Counted from the stretch's first letter, positions 25,564 to 33,863 are shown. The stretch is 54,485 nucleotides of DNA from an uncultured Mollicutes bacterium (GCA_900550145.1 URRF01000005.1:1-54485); one strand, 5' to 3'. Notes: generated from the sequence alone by a model not told the origin. A program made the numbers and translations.

Positions 25564-27495
25564 ATGGAAGAAAATAAAAATGAGCATTATGACGCTTCGG
25601 ATATACAAGTGTTAGAGGGCTTAGAAGCTGTTAGAAAAAGGCCTGGAATGTATATTGGAACAACTGATGTAAAAGGTCTTCATCATTTAGTATGGGAGAT
25701 TGTTGATAATGCAATAGATGAGGCCTTAGCTGGTTATTGTAAAAATATTGAGGTTATCATAAATAAAGGCAATTCTATAACTGTTAAAGATGATGGAAGA
25801 GGAATACCTGTTGATATCCATCCTAAAACAAAGTTATCAACTGTAGAAACTGTGTATACAGTATTACATGCAGGTGGTAAATTTGGTGGTGGTGGATATA
25901 AGGTTTCTGGTGGACTTCATGGAGTAGGTGCATCTGTTGTTAATGCACTTAGTAAATGGTTAGAAGTAACTGTATATAAAAATGGTAAGATTCATTATAT
26001 TAAGTTTCAAAATGGTGGACATACTGTTGAACCACTTAAGGTAATAGGAGATTGTGATATAAATAGAACTGGAACAACTGTAACATTTAAACCAGATCCA
26101 ACAATATTTGATAGTGAGATATATGATTATGATACGTTAAAAGTTAGAATACGTGAATTGGCTTTTTTGAATAAAGGTTTGGCAATTACTTTGAGAGATG
26201 ATAGAGATGAAGAAGATACTACTGGTGAACACTTTTTATATGAAGGTGGAATAAAAGAATATGTTAAGTTTATAAATCAGGGTAAAACTGTAATTCATGA
26301 TGATATTATTTATTTATCTGGAGAAGAAGATAATGTATTCTTTGAAGTAGCGATGCAATATAATTCTAGTTATAATGACAATATTTATTCATTTGTTAAT
26401 AATATTAATACACATGATGGTGGAACGCACGAAGAAGGTGTTAGAAGAGCGTTAACACGTGTTGTTAATAGTTATGCAAGAAAAAGTGGAATGTTAAAAG
26501 AAAAGGATGATTCTTTAACTGGTGATGATGTTAAAGAGGGATTAACAATGATTATATCTTGTAAACATCCTAATCCACAATTTGAAGGTCAAACAAAAGG
26601 AAGATTAGGTAATTCTGAGGTTAGAAAGTTAGCGGATAATGTTTTTTCTGTGGGCTTTGAAAGATTTTTAATGGAAAATCCTGATGACGCTAAAATTATT
26701 GTTAATAAAGCAATGCTAGCGTGTCGAGCAAGAAATGCTGCTAGAAAAGCAAGAGAAATAACTAGAAAATCTGATCTTACTACAACAAACTTTTTTGGTA
26801 AATTATCGGATTGTAAGAGTAAAGATCCTAAAATATCTGAAATATTTATAGTCGAAGGAGATAGTGCAGGTGGAAGTGCAAAAAAAGGAAGAGATTCTAT
26901 GACACAGGCAATACTTCCGTTAAGAGGAAAAATACTTAATGTTGAAAAAGCAAGATTAGATAGGGCTTTATCAAATGAAGAAATAAGAACTATAATAACT
27001 GCATTTGGTACTGGTATTGGTGAAGAATTTGATTTGTCTAAGTTAAGATATGATAAAATAATAATAATGACCGATGCCGATGTTGATGGTTCACATATTA
27101 GGGTATTATTACTGACTTTATTTTATCGTTTCTTTAAACCAATTGTAGAATGTGGACATGTATATGCTGCACAACCACCATTGTATAGAATAATGCATGG
27201 AAAAACTAGAAAATATGTTTTGAATGATGATGAATTAGATGAATATATGGCAACATTACCTGAACCAACTAGAAATAGAGCGGAGATTGCACGTATGAAA
27301 GGTTTAGGAGAAATGGATGCTGAGGAATTAAACGAGACTACAATGGATATAGAAAAACGTGTACTTAGAAAAATAACTGTTGAAGATTGTGTACAGGCAG
27401 ATGCAATATTTGAAAAACTAATGGGTGATGATGTTGAACCAAGAAGAAGATTTATTGAAGAAAACGCTATATACGTTAAAAATCTTGATATTTAG
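25564..27495 (+). CDS. gyrB: DNA gyrase subunit B
   Basis: The ATPase subunit of gyrase. The 643-residue protein has the GHKL ATP site (EIVDNAIDEALAGY, DDGRGIPVDIH, GGLHGVGASVVNALS), the transducer domain and the TOPRIM domain with EGDSAGGSA (from residue 431) and DADVDGSHI (from 504). AGGTGAAAAT precedes the ATG. It pairs with gyrA 13 bases downstream. Confidence 0.97.
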   Translation: MEENKNEHYDASDIQVLEGLEAVRKRPGMYIGTTDVKGLHHLVWEIVDNAIDEALAGYCKNIEVIINKGNSITVKDDGRGIPVDIHPKTKLSTVETVYTVLHAGGKFGGGGYKVSGGLHGVGASVVNALSKWLEVTVYKNGKIHYIKFQNGGHTVEPLKVIGDCDINRTGTTVTFKPDPTIFDSEIYDYDTLKVRIRELAFLNKGLAITLRDDRDEEDTTGEHFLYEGGIKEYVKFINQGKTVIHDDIIYLSGEEDNVFFEVAMQYNSSYNDNIYSFVNNINTHDGGTHEEGVRRALTRVVNSYARKSGMLKEKDDSLTGDDVKEGLTMIISCKHPNPQFEGQTKGRLGNSEVRKLADNVFSVGFERFLMENPDDAKIIVNKAMLACRARNAARKAREITRKSDLTTTNFFGKLSDCKSKDPKISEIFIVEGDSAGGSAKKGRDSMTQAILPLRGKILNVEKARLDRALSNEEIRTIITAFGTGIGEEFDLSKLRYDKIIIMTDADVDGSHIRVLLLTLFYRFFKPIVECGHVYAAQPPLYRIMHGKTRKYVLNDDELDEYMATLPEPTRNRAEIARMKGLGEMDAEELNETTMDIEKRVLRKITVEDCVQADAIFEKLMGDDVEPRRRFIEENAIYVKNLDI

Positions 27496-27508
27496 GAGGT
27501 GAGTGAAT

Positions 27509-30022
27509 ATGGATAATGAAAAAGAAGTATATGATGAAAATTTAGAGCATGTTACAATTGATGAGAATAAATTTAATGGCTATTTTCATGAAAGAGATAG
27601 TTTGGCAGAAAACAATATAGTTGAAGAAGTAAAATCATCATTTTTGGAATATTCAATGAGTGTAATAACATCACGTGCACTTCCTGATTTGAGAGATGGT
27701 TTAAAGCCAGTTCATAGACGTATATTGTGGAGCATGTACGAATCTGGTTACACTCCAGATAAACCACATAGAAAATCCGCAAAAACTGTTGGAGAAGTTA
27801 TGGGTAATTACCATCCTCATGGAGATTCATCTATTTATGAAGCAATGGTTAGATTAGCACAAGATTTTAATCAACGCTATATGCTTATAGATGGACATGG
27901 TAACTTTGGTAATATAGAAGGTGATGGAGCAGCAGCAATGCGTTATACTGAATCTAGATTATCTAAGATATCATTGGAATTATTAAGAGATATTAATAAA
28001 GATACTGTTGATATGACTGATAACTTTGATGTTACTAGAAAAGAACCAGTTGTATTGCCTAGTAGATTTCCTAATGTTTTAGTAAATGGTTCTATGGGTA
28101 TTGCAGTTGGTATGGCTACTAATATTCCGCCTCATAATTTGGGTGAAGTAATAGATGGATGCGTTGCATATATAGATAACCCAGATATTGATACTTTAGG
28201 TCTTATGGAATATATAAAGGGTCCAGATTTTCCAACTGGTGGTATAATTCTTGGAAATTCTGGTATAAAAAAAGCATATGATACTGGTCGTGGAACTATA
28301 ACTATAAGAAGTAAAGCTGAAATAGAAGAACATGATAATCATAGTACTATTGTTATTACTGAGGTTCCTTATGGAACTAATACTATGGATCTTAAAAACA
28401 GAGTTGCTGAATTAGTTCGTGATAAGGTTATTGATGGAATATCTGATTATCATACGGATTTGAAGAATGGTGTAAAAATTACCATTACTCTTAAGAGGGA
28501 TGCTAATGCTCAAGTTGTTCTTAATAATTTATATAAACATACTAATTTTCAAGTTCAGTATGGAATTATTTTTCTAATGCTTGATGGTAAAACTCCAAGA
28601 ACTTTAGGTCTTAAAGATATAATTTCTAAATATGTGGATTATCAAAAAGAAGTAATAATCAGAAGAACAAGATTTGATTTAGCTAAAGATGAAAAAAGAG
28701 TACATATATTAGAGGGTTATAAAATAGCGCAAGATAATATTGATGAAGTAGTTAAAATTATTAAAACCGCAAAGAGTGATGTTGAAGCCAAAGAAAAGCT
28801 TATGTCAAGATTTGGTTTAACTGAAATTCAAACAGATTCAATTTTAGAATTAAAATTACGTCGTTTAACTGGATTGGAAAGGGAAAAAATAGAATTAGAA
28901 CTTTCAGATTTGTTAAAAGAAATAGAAGAATTAAAATCAATTTTAGCTTCTGAACAAAAAGTGTTAGATATAATAAAGAAAGAACTTATTGAAATAAAGA
29001 ATAAGTTCGGTGATGAAAGAAGAACACATATTGATATGACTGCAATAGATTATATTGAAGATGAATCTTTGATTCCTGAAGAGGAAGTAATGATAACATT
29101 AACAAATAAAGGATATATAAAGAGATTATCAGTAGATACTTATAAAACACAAAATAAAGGTGGAGTTGGAGTTAAGGGCATGTCGACAAATGAAGAGGAC
29201 TTTGTTGAACGTATGTTAGTTTTAACAACTCATGATTATTTGATGTTCTTTACAAATAAAGGTAAAGTATATAGAATGAAGGGTTATGAAATACCTGAAT
29301 TTAGTAGACATGCAAAAGGATTACCAATTATTAATTTATTACCACTTGATAAAGATGAAAAAGTATCTTCTATGTTTACTATAAAAAGAGATGATGATAG
29401 TAAATATTTGATATTTGCTACAAAAGCCGGTTTAGTTAAGAGATGTAATATTTCTGAATTTGAAAATATCAGAAGTAGTGGTAAGATAGCCATATCTTTA
29501 AAGGATGATGATGAACTTATATCTGTTTCTAAGTCTGATGGAAATAAGTATATAGCTTTGGTTTCATCTAATGGTAGAATGGTTAAATTTATTGAAAATG
29601 AAGTTAGAATAATGGGTAGAAGTGCATCTGGTGTTAAAGGTATTGAACTTGAAGATGCGTATTGTATTGATGCTGGTATAGCAACAGATGACAAGGAAGT
29701 ATTAGTTGTTACAGATAATGGTTATGGTAAACGTACTGTTATGAATGAATATAGGACAACTCATAGAGGCAGTAAAGGTGTAAAAGCATTAAATTCAACT
29801 GATAAAACTGGAAATATAGTTGCATTTAAATTAGTAACGTCGGATGAGGACTTGATTATAATAACTAATAGTGGCATGGTAATTAGAATACCAATATCTC
29901 AAATATCTTTGATGAGTCGTGTGACACAAGGGGTAAGATTGATTAGCTTAAAAGATAATCAGAAAGTGACATCGGTATTTAATATTCCTCATATAGAAAA
30001 TGATGCAGATAAGGCAGAATAG
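27509..30022 (+). CDS. gyrA: DNA gyrase subunit A
   Basis: The DNA-cleaving and wrapping subunit of gyrase. The 837-residue protein has the breakage-reunion domain with catalytic Tyr146 (AAMRYTESRLS), the GNYHPHGDSSIYEAMVRLAQDF quinolone region, and a C-terminal beta-pinwheel. I chose ATG 27509 because AGGAGGT lies 8 bases upstream; GTG 27503 is too close to it. The GyrA-box position (residues 548-554) reads QNKGGVG instead of the usual QRRGGKG, so both Arg are replaced. Gyrase identity is still clear from gyrB linkage and length. Confidence 0.95.
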   Translation: MDNEKEVYDENLEHVTIDENKFNGYFHERDSLAENNIVEEVKSSFLEYSMSVITSRALPDLRDGLKPVHRRILWSMYESGYTPDKPHRKSAKTVGEVMGNYHPHGDSSIYEAMVRLAQDFNQRYMLIDGHGNFGNIEGDGAAAMRYTESRLSKISLELLRDINKDTVDMTDNFDVTRKEPVVLPSRFPNVLVNGSMGIAVGMATNIPPHNLGEVIDGCVAYIDNPDIDTLGLMEYIKGPDFPTGGIILGNSGIKKAYDTGRGTITIRSKAEIEEHDNHSTIVITEVPYGTNTMDLKNRVAELVRDKVIDGISDYHTDLKNGVKITITLKRDANAQVVLNNLYKHTNFQVQYGIIFLMLDGKTPRTLGLKDIISKYVDYQKEVIIRRTRFDLAKDEKRVHILEGYKIAQDNIDEVVKIIKTAKSDVEAKEKLMSRFGLTEIQTDSILELKLRRLTGLEREKIELELSDLLKEIEELKSILASEQKVLDIIKKELIEIKNKFGDERRTHIDMTAIDYIEDESLIPEEEVMITLTNKGYIKRLSVDTYKTQNKGGVGVKGMSTNEEDFVERMLVLTTHDYLMFFTNKGKVYRMKGYEIPEFSRHAKGLPIINLLPLDKDEKVSSMFTIKRDDDSKYLIFATKAGLVKRCNISEFENIRSSGKIAISLKDDDELISVSKSDGNKYIALVSSNGRMVKFIENEVRIMGRSASGVKGIELEDAYCIDAGIATDDKEVLVVTDNGYGKRTVMNEYRTTHRGSKGVKALNSTDKTGNIVAFKLVTSDEDLIIITNSGMVIRIPISQISLMSRVTQGVRLISLKDNQKVTSVFNIPHIENDADKAE

Positions 30023-30039
30023 CTTTATCTGTTTTTTTT
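30007..30039 (+). terminator. Intrinsic terminator after gyrA
   Basis: AGATAAGGC pairs with GCTTTATCT (one G-T) around a short loop that includes the gyrA stop, followed by G and seven T. It ends the gyrBA operon before the parS/NBS region. Confidence 0.8.
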
Positions 30040-30043
30040 AATT

Positions 30044-30057
30044 ATTTCCCGGGAAAT
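30044..30057. promoter_or_regulatory. Noc-binding site (NBS) 1
   Basis: ATTTCCCGGGAAAT, an exact match to the 14-bp Noc-binding palindrome known from Bacillus, 22 bases past the gyrA stop. Confidence 0.85.
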
Positions 30058-30085
30058 AAAAACGTACATATGTTCGTATATTCAA

Positions 30086-30101
30086 TGTTCCACGTGGAAC
30101 A
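30086..30101. promoter_or_regulatory. parS site 1
   Basis: TGTTCCACGTGGAACA, a perfect 16-bp palindrome of the parS type (Bacillus consensus TGTTNCACGTGAAACA, one base different). Bound by ParB/Spo0J, which is not encoded in this window. Confidence 0.85.
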
Positions 30102-30103
30102 TT

Positions 30104-30325
30104 GATTATAAAGTGATAGCAAAAGCCATATGTTAAACGTATTAATAATCTTTTTTCCATTACATTTATTTTAAACAAATAAATAAGTATTACTATAATT
30201 ATAATCGTTTCGTCTAGGTAATTTTAATAAAAATGTACACATTTATAAACGTAAATTGTTAACATTCTAAAAAAGTTAGAAAATCATTATTTTTGTATGA
30301 TTTCCATAATATAATGGTGCACAAC
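30104..30325. repeat. Diverged direct repeat, copy 1 (non-coding)
   Basis: A ~220-bp AT-rich segment whose features recur in order at 30776-30985: GATAGCAAAA near the start, a TAAGTA-TACTATA segment, AAAATGTACACA in the middle, TGTATGATT and an ATAAT box near the end. Both copies run from a parS or decayed parS to a parS. No open reading frame is conserved, which points to a duplicated structural or regulatory segment. Confidence 0.65.
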
Positions 30326-30349
30326 TTGAATGTCAAAAAAAACTAACAA

Positions 30350-30365
30350 TGTTCCACGTGGAACA
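30350..30365. promoter_or_regulatory. parS site 2
   Basis: TGTTCCACGTGGAACA, identical to sites 1 and 4. It lies at the right end of direct-repeat copy 1, matching the place of site 4 in copy 2. Confidence 0.85.
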
Positions 30366-30466
30366 TTGCGTATAAAAATAATTTTAAACATTAATCACAA
30401 ATCACTAAACACAATACCTTGTAATATTATATTTTTTCTTGAATAATTTTATTTGTATTATTTTAA

Positions 30467-30482
30467 TGTTCCACGTGAAACA
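30467..30482. promoter_or_regulatory. parS site 3
   Basis: TGTTCCACGTGAAACA, an exact match to the degenerate Bacillus consensus. Flanks extend the dyad (TATTATTTTAA on the left against TTAAAATAATA on the right), giving an inverted repeat of about 38 bp at 30456-30493. Confidence 0.85.
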
Positions 30483-30759
30483 TTAAAATAATAATTTTTT
30501 AATAAAATACCTTTTGATATTATTATTTAACAACTATTAATAATAGAAATCCAGCAAAAAAATATAAGAAAATTGTATCGATGATTATTATCTAACAAAA
30601 AAACAAATAGTTGAATTTATTTTTTAAACGCTTATTCCTAGCATATTGCACTTTTGTAAAAAAATATCTATACGATAAAATAAAATTATTGAATAATACG
30701 TGTAGTTTATTAATTGGTAAGATATTAAAAAAAGTAAAACATAATCAGTGATAAATTAG

Positions 30760-30775
30760 TGTTTTTTGTGAAATA
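30760..30775. repeat. Decayed parS site
   Basis: TGTTTTTTGTGAAATA stands where direct-repeat copy 2 should have the equivalent of parS site 1. The neighbouring bases align between the copies (ATTGATTATAAAGTGATAGC against TTAAATATAAAACGATAGC), so this appears to be a former parS that lost its dyad. Confidence 0.5.
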
Positions 30776-30985
30776 TTAAATATAAAACGATAGCAAAACA
30801 TACATTTAATGTATTTATATCTTTTGTTATTGTATTTGCTTTAAATAAAATATATAAGTAATACTATATTTTAACCAATTTTTTGAGTAAATTTATTAAA
30901 AATGTACACATTATAAATACAAATTGATAACATTTTAAAATATTTAAAAAATATCTTGTGTATGATTCCTATAATAGTGGTAATG
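30776..30985. repeat. Diverged direct repeat, copy 2 (non-coding)
   Basis: The second copy of the 30104-30325 segment, offset by about 670 bp. AAAATGTACACA, TGTATGATT and a CTATAATAG box near 30970 are conserved. The shared TATAAT-like box near the end of both copies could be a plus-strand promoter, but no product follows copy 1. Confidence 0.65.
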
Positions 30986-31003
30986 ACATTAAAAGTAAAT
31001 TAA

Positions 31004-31019
31004 TGTTCCACGTGGAACA
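31004..31019. promoter_or_regulatory. parS site 4
   Basis: TGTTCCACGTGGAACA, a perfect palindrome inside the right inverted-repeat arm. Confidence 0.85.
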
Positions 31020-31048
31020 TTAATTATGCAAACATATGTACGTATTTT

Positions 31049-31062
31049 ATTTCCCGGGAAAT
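31049..31062. promoter_or_regulatory. Noc-binding site 2
   Basis: ATTTCCCGGGAAAT, with flanks that extend the dyad to 24 bp (ATTTT on the left, AAAAT on the right). About 60 bp upstream of the SRP RNA. Confidence 0.85.
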
Positions 31063-31122
31063 AAAATTTATAAAAAAATAAAAAAACACTTTAAATATTT
31101 TTTAAAATATAGTATATTATTT

Positions 31123-31198
31123 ATGCGTAACAGTTATGTTGTCTAACTGGCCAGGATCGGAAGATAGCAACCAAGGTAACCTCTAATTGTGTACGCAT
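31123..31198 (+). ncRNA. ffs: Signal recognition particle RNA (small bacterial type)
   Basis: A 76-base RNA with closing ends ATGCGTA/TACGCAT and the conserved SRP loop region CAGGATCGGAAGATAGCA followed by ACCAAGG, matching the bacterial domain IV tetraloop (GGAA) and asymmetric loop. A T-run follows directly (terminator) and a TATATT box lies about 5 bases before the 5' end. It is the short 4.5S-like form, without the Alu domain found in Bacillus scRNA. Its place next to tadA and dnaX matches Bacillus. Confidence 0.92.
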
Positions 31199-31223
31199 TT
31201 TTTGTTTTATGTATATTTAAATT

Positions 31224-31237
31224 ATTTCCCGGGAAAT
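31224..31237. promoter_or_regulatory. Noc-binding site 3 in a 34-bp perfect palindrome
   Basis: The ATTTCCCGGGAAAT core extends to a 34-bp perfect dyad at 31214-31247 (TATTTAAATT before the core, AATTTAAATA after). It lies 26 bases past the SRP RNA; if transcribed, it would also form a strong hairpin. Confidence 0.85.
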
Positions 31238-31256
31238 AATTTAAATAAAAATATAA

Positions 31257-31272
31257 TGTTTCACGTGGAACA
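31257..31272. promoter_or_regulatory. parS site 5
   Basis: TGTTTCACGTGGAACA, matching the parS consensus with one arm of each form. Lies between NBS 3 and NBS 4. Confidence 0.85.
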
Positions 31273-31289
31273 TTTTAAAGTATAAAATT

Positions 31290-31303
31290 ATTTCCCGGGA
31301 AAT
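31290..31303. promoter_or_regulatory. Noc-binding site 4
   Basis: ATTTCCCGGGAAAT within a 26-bp dyad (AAAATT before the core, AATTTT after), 23 bases upstream of the tadA start. Binding here could affect tadA expression. Confidence 0.85.
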
Positions 31304-31325
31304 AATTTTGAAAGTTTGGTGAAAT

Positions 31326-31757
31326 ATGCACGAGAAATATATGAGAGAAAGTTTGAAACAAGCTTCAAAAGCATTTGAACGTGGCGAAATGCCGGTGGGT
31401 GTAATAATTGTCCATAAAGATAAAATAATATCTAGGGGTTATAATAAGAAAGAATTAAAAAAAGATTCTACTATGCACGCTGAAATAATTGCAATAAGAA
31501 GAGCATGCAAAAAAATAGGTGATTGGAGATTGAATGAGTGTGTTATGTATGTAACAATGGAACCGTGTATAATGTGCTTGGGTGCAATTAAGGAATCTAG
31601 AATAAAAAAAATTTATTGTGGTGTAAAAAATAAAACATATAATGAGGTGAACAAGAAAATTATAGATACCTATAATTTGAATGTTGAATATGGAATATTG
31701 AAGTTAGAAATACAGAAACAGTTAAAAAGTTTCTTTAAAATAATAAGAAACAAATAA
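31326..31757 (+). CDS. tadA: tRNA-specific adenosine deaminase
   Basis: TadA converts A34 to inosine in tRNA-Arg. The 143-residue cytidine-deaminase-fold protein has the zinc ligands and catalytic Glu in H51-A-E53 and P80-C81-x-x-C84. The start (ATG 31326) has only a weak ribosome binding site (TTTGGTG). It sits between the SRP RNA and dnaX as in Bacillus (yaaJ). Confidence 0.93.
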   Translation: MHEKYMRESLKQASKAFERGEMPVGVIIVHKDKIISRGYNKKELKKDSTMHAEIIAIRRACKKIGDWRLNECVMYVTMEPCIMCLGAIKESRIKKIYCGVKNKTYNEVNKKIIDTYNLNVEYGILKLEIQKQLKSFFKIIRNK

Positions 31758-31814
31758 AACTGTTTTTATATTTTGTTAAAAATGTTATAATTATAACTGG
31801 AAAGAAGGTGAAAC

Positions 31815-33566
31815 ATGTCTTATAAATCTTTGTATAGAAAATATCGCCCAATGAGATTTGAAGATGTTTGTGGTCAGCAGTTTATTGTAAAAACTTTAAG
31901 TAATGCAATTAAAAATAATAAGATTGGTCATGCTTATCTTTTTTGCGGAACTAGAGGTACTGGTAAGACTACTATTGCAAAAATATTTGCAAAACTTGTT
32001 AATTGCTTAAATCCTCTTGATAATGTTCCATGTGGTGAATGTGAAATATGCTTAAATGAAAATACAGATGAAATACCAGACATAATTGAAATTGACGCCG
32101 CATCTAATAATGGTGTGGATGAAATAAGGGAATTGAAAAACAAAATAAAATTGATGCCTGTTATGTGTAAATATAAAGTTTATATTATAGATGAGGTACA
32201 TATGCTTTCTACTGGTGCCTTTAATGCATTGTTAAAAACACTTGAAGAACCACCGGAACATGTGATATTTATTTTGGCTACAACTGAGCCACAAAAGTTA
32301 CCTATTACAATAATTTCTAGATGTCAAAGATTTGACTTTAAGAAGATTAATGTATTAGATATTAGTAAAAGGTTAAAATATATATCTCAAAAAGAAGGTA
32401 TAGATATAGATGATGAAGCAATTGAGGAAATAGCAAAGTTAAGTGAAGGTGCAATGAGAGATGCAATAGGACTTTTGGATCAAATCAGTTCCTTTACTGA
32501 TTCGAAAATAACAGTCGAAGATATATATACTATACGTGGTAGCGTTTCTAATAGAGTATTGATAGAACTAATTGAAAAATATATTGATAATGATGCTAGT
32601 TCAATTTTAAGTATTGTAGATGATATATATTTGTCTGGTAAAGATTTTTATAGATTATCAGAGGATATACTTGTGTTTTACAGAAATATGTTAATTAGCA
32701 AAGTGGCTCCTTCTTATTTCGAAGATAAAGCTTTACAGCTTAAAGATGATATAATGAGATTATCTTCTAAAATTGAAGTAAAACGTATTGAAAGAATGAT
32801 AAAGAAATTAGAAGAGTTACTCAGAAATATTAAAAGTAGTGATTATCCTAGAATTTTATTTGAAACAACAATTTTATCAGATTTGGATTTGGATGAGTCA
32901 TTTGAAAATGAAAAAACCACGACTGAAAAAGATAAAACGTTTGTTCTGGGTATAAATGAAGTGGATAGTAAATCAAAAAATAAAGAAATAAAACTTGATA
33001 AAAATATAAATGAAATTATTAAGGAAGAATTTAAAGAAAAGGATATAGAGAAAGTCACAACTAAAAATAAGTCAAATAATTCGTTTGCTATAACTGATGC
33101 TTTAAAAGAAGCAATGATAAATAATACAATTGCAGAGGCATCTGCTTCGTTAAAGAAAGAAGCAACTGTTAAATTTGAGGAATTAGATAAATATTTAATA
33201 GATAAAGATTTTAAGGCAGCAGCAACTATACTTAAAGATTCAATTGTTACGGCTGTGTCAAATGACCATATGCTTTTGACTTACAAATATGAAAGCATGG
33301 TAGAAGATAATGATAATGAATACGCAAGTATTAGCAATCTTATAAAACAAATGTTTGGTTCGGAGTATAAGGTAGTTGCAATAACAGATAAAAGATGGAA
33401 AGAACTTAGACCATATTTTCTAAACTTAAAAAAAGAAAATGGAACAATTCCATTGATCGAAGAAAAATATGAAAAAATAAATAAAAGTGAAAATATGATT
33501 AAAAACGAAAATTATGAGGAAGTTTTAAATATATTCGATAGTGATTTAATTGAAATGGAGGAATGA
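31815..33566 (+). CDS. dnaX: DNA polymerase III gamma/tau subunit
   Basis: The clamp-loader ATPase. The 583-residue protein has Walker A GTRGTGKTT (about 45-53), a zinc-binding Cys set (C64...CGECEIC), Walker B IIDEVHML and the SRC motif TIISRCQRFD. A Lys/Glu-rich linker (about 365-420) precedes the C-terminal domain. An extended -10 TGTTATAAT at 31783-31791 probably gives it its own promoter. No clear slippery A-run frameshift site was seen. Confidence 0.95.
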   Translation: MSYKSLYRKYRPMRFEDVCGQQFIVKTLSNAIKNNKIGHAYLFCGTRGTGKTTIAKIFAKLVNCLNPLDNVPCGECEICLNENTDEIPDIIEIDAASNNGVDEIRELKNKIKLMPVMCKYKVYIIDEVHMLSTGAFNALLKTLEEPPEHVIFILATTEPQKLPITIISRCQRFDFKKINVLDISKRLKYISQKEGIDIDDEAIEEIAKLSEGAMRDAIGLLDQISSFTDSKITVEDIYTIRGSVSNRVLIELIEKYIDNDASSILSIVDDIYLSGKDFYRLSEDILVFYRNMLISKVAPSYFEDKALQLKDDIMRLSSKIEVKRIERMIKKLEELLRNIKSSDYPRILFETTILSDLDLDESFENEKTTTEKDKTFVLGINEVDSKSKNKEIKLDKNINEIIKEEFKEKDIEKVTTKNKSNNSFAITDALKEAMINNTIAEASASLKKEATVKFEELDKYLIDKDFKAAATILKDSIVTAVSNDHMLLTYKYESMVEDNDNEYASISNLIKQMFGSEYKVVAITDKRWKELRPYFLNLKKENGTIPLIEEKYEKINKSENMIKNENYEEVLNIFDSDLIEMEE

Positions 33567-33569
33567 AAT

Positions 33570-33863
33570 ATGAATATGCAAGCAATGATGCAACAAGCAC
33601 AAAAATTACAGAGAGATATGCTAAAAGCAAAAGATGAAGTTGAAGGTAAAACTTTCACTTCAAAACAATCTTTGGTAGAAGTAGTAATGAAAGGAAATAA
33701 AGAAGTTTTAAGTGTTAAAATAGAAGCAGAAAATTTAGATAAAGAAGACATAGAAATGTTAGAAGATATGATAGTACTTGCTGTTAATGAAAATATTAAA
33801 CAAATTGATAAAGAAATGGAAAATAAACTTGGTAAATTTGGTGGTATGGCAGGATTATTATAA
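33570..33863 (+). CDS. ebfC: YbaB/EbfC family nucleoid-associated protein
   Basis: A small DNA-binding protein found downstream of dnaX in most bacteria. It has 97 residues, starting MNMQAMMQQAQKLQRDM, with the helix-beta-helix layout and the C-terminal KLGKFGGMAGLL. GGAGGAATGAAAT precedes the ATG. Its stop overlaps the recR start by one base. Confidence 0.94.
   Translation: MNMQAMMQQAQKLQRDMLKAKDEVEGKTFTSKQSLVEVVMKGNKEVLSVKIEAENLDKEDIEMLEDMIVLAVNENIKQIDKEMENKLGKFGGMAGLL

Larger units (their letters stand above)
30044..30103 (+). repeat. Left arm of ~60-bp inverted repeat (NBS + spacer + parS)
   Basis: This arm contains a Noc-type site, a spacer with ACGTACATATGTT and a parS site. Its reverse complement recurs at 31002-31062; by hand alignment 56 of 61 columns agree. 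Spacer identity is not forced by the palindromic sites, so the two arms share an origin. The arms bracket 898 bp. Confidence 0.85.
31002..31062 (-). repeat. Right arm of ~60-bp inverted repeat (parS + spacer + NBS)
   Basis: The mirror image of 30044-30103: parS, then a spacer with AACATATGTACGT, then an NBS. Together the arms frame a 1,019-bp unit ending 60 bp before the SRP RNA gene. Confidence 0.85.

Noticed and set aside
26445..26470. CACGTG palindrome inside gyrB as another parS
   Set aside because: The flanks read AACACGTGTT, not TGTTNCACGTGNAACA; the codons explain it as ordinary gyrB sequence. Single CACGTG cores near 15955, 23720 and 27668 fail for the same reason.
30023..31122. Alternative origin or CRISPR array in the repeat-rich gyrA-SRP gap
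   Set aside because: No DnaA-box cluster is present here, repeats are palindromic sites at irregular spacing, and there is no uniform repeat-spacer pattern or cas gene.
30023..31325. Insertion sequence, based on the inverted arms
   Set aside because: There is no transposase frame inside and no target-site duplication was seen; the arms are built around NBS and parS sites, which fits a chromosome-segregation element better.
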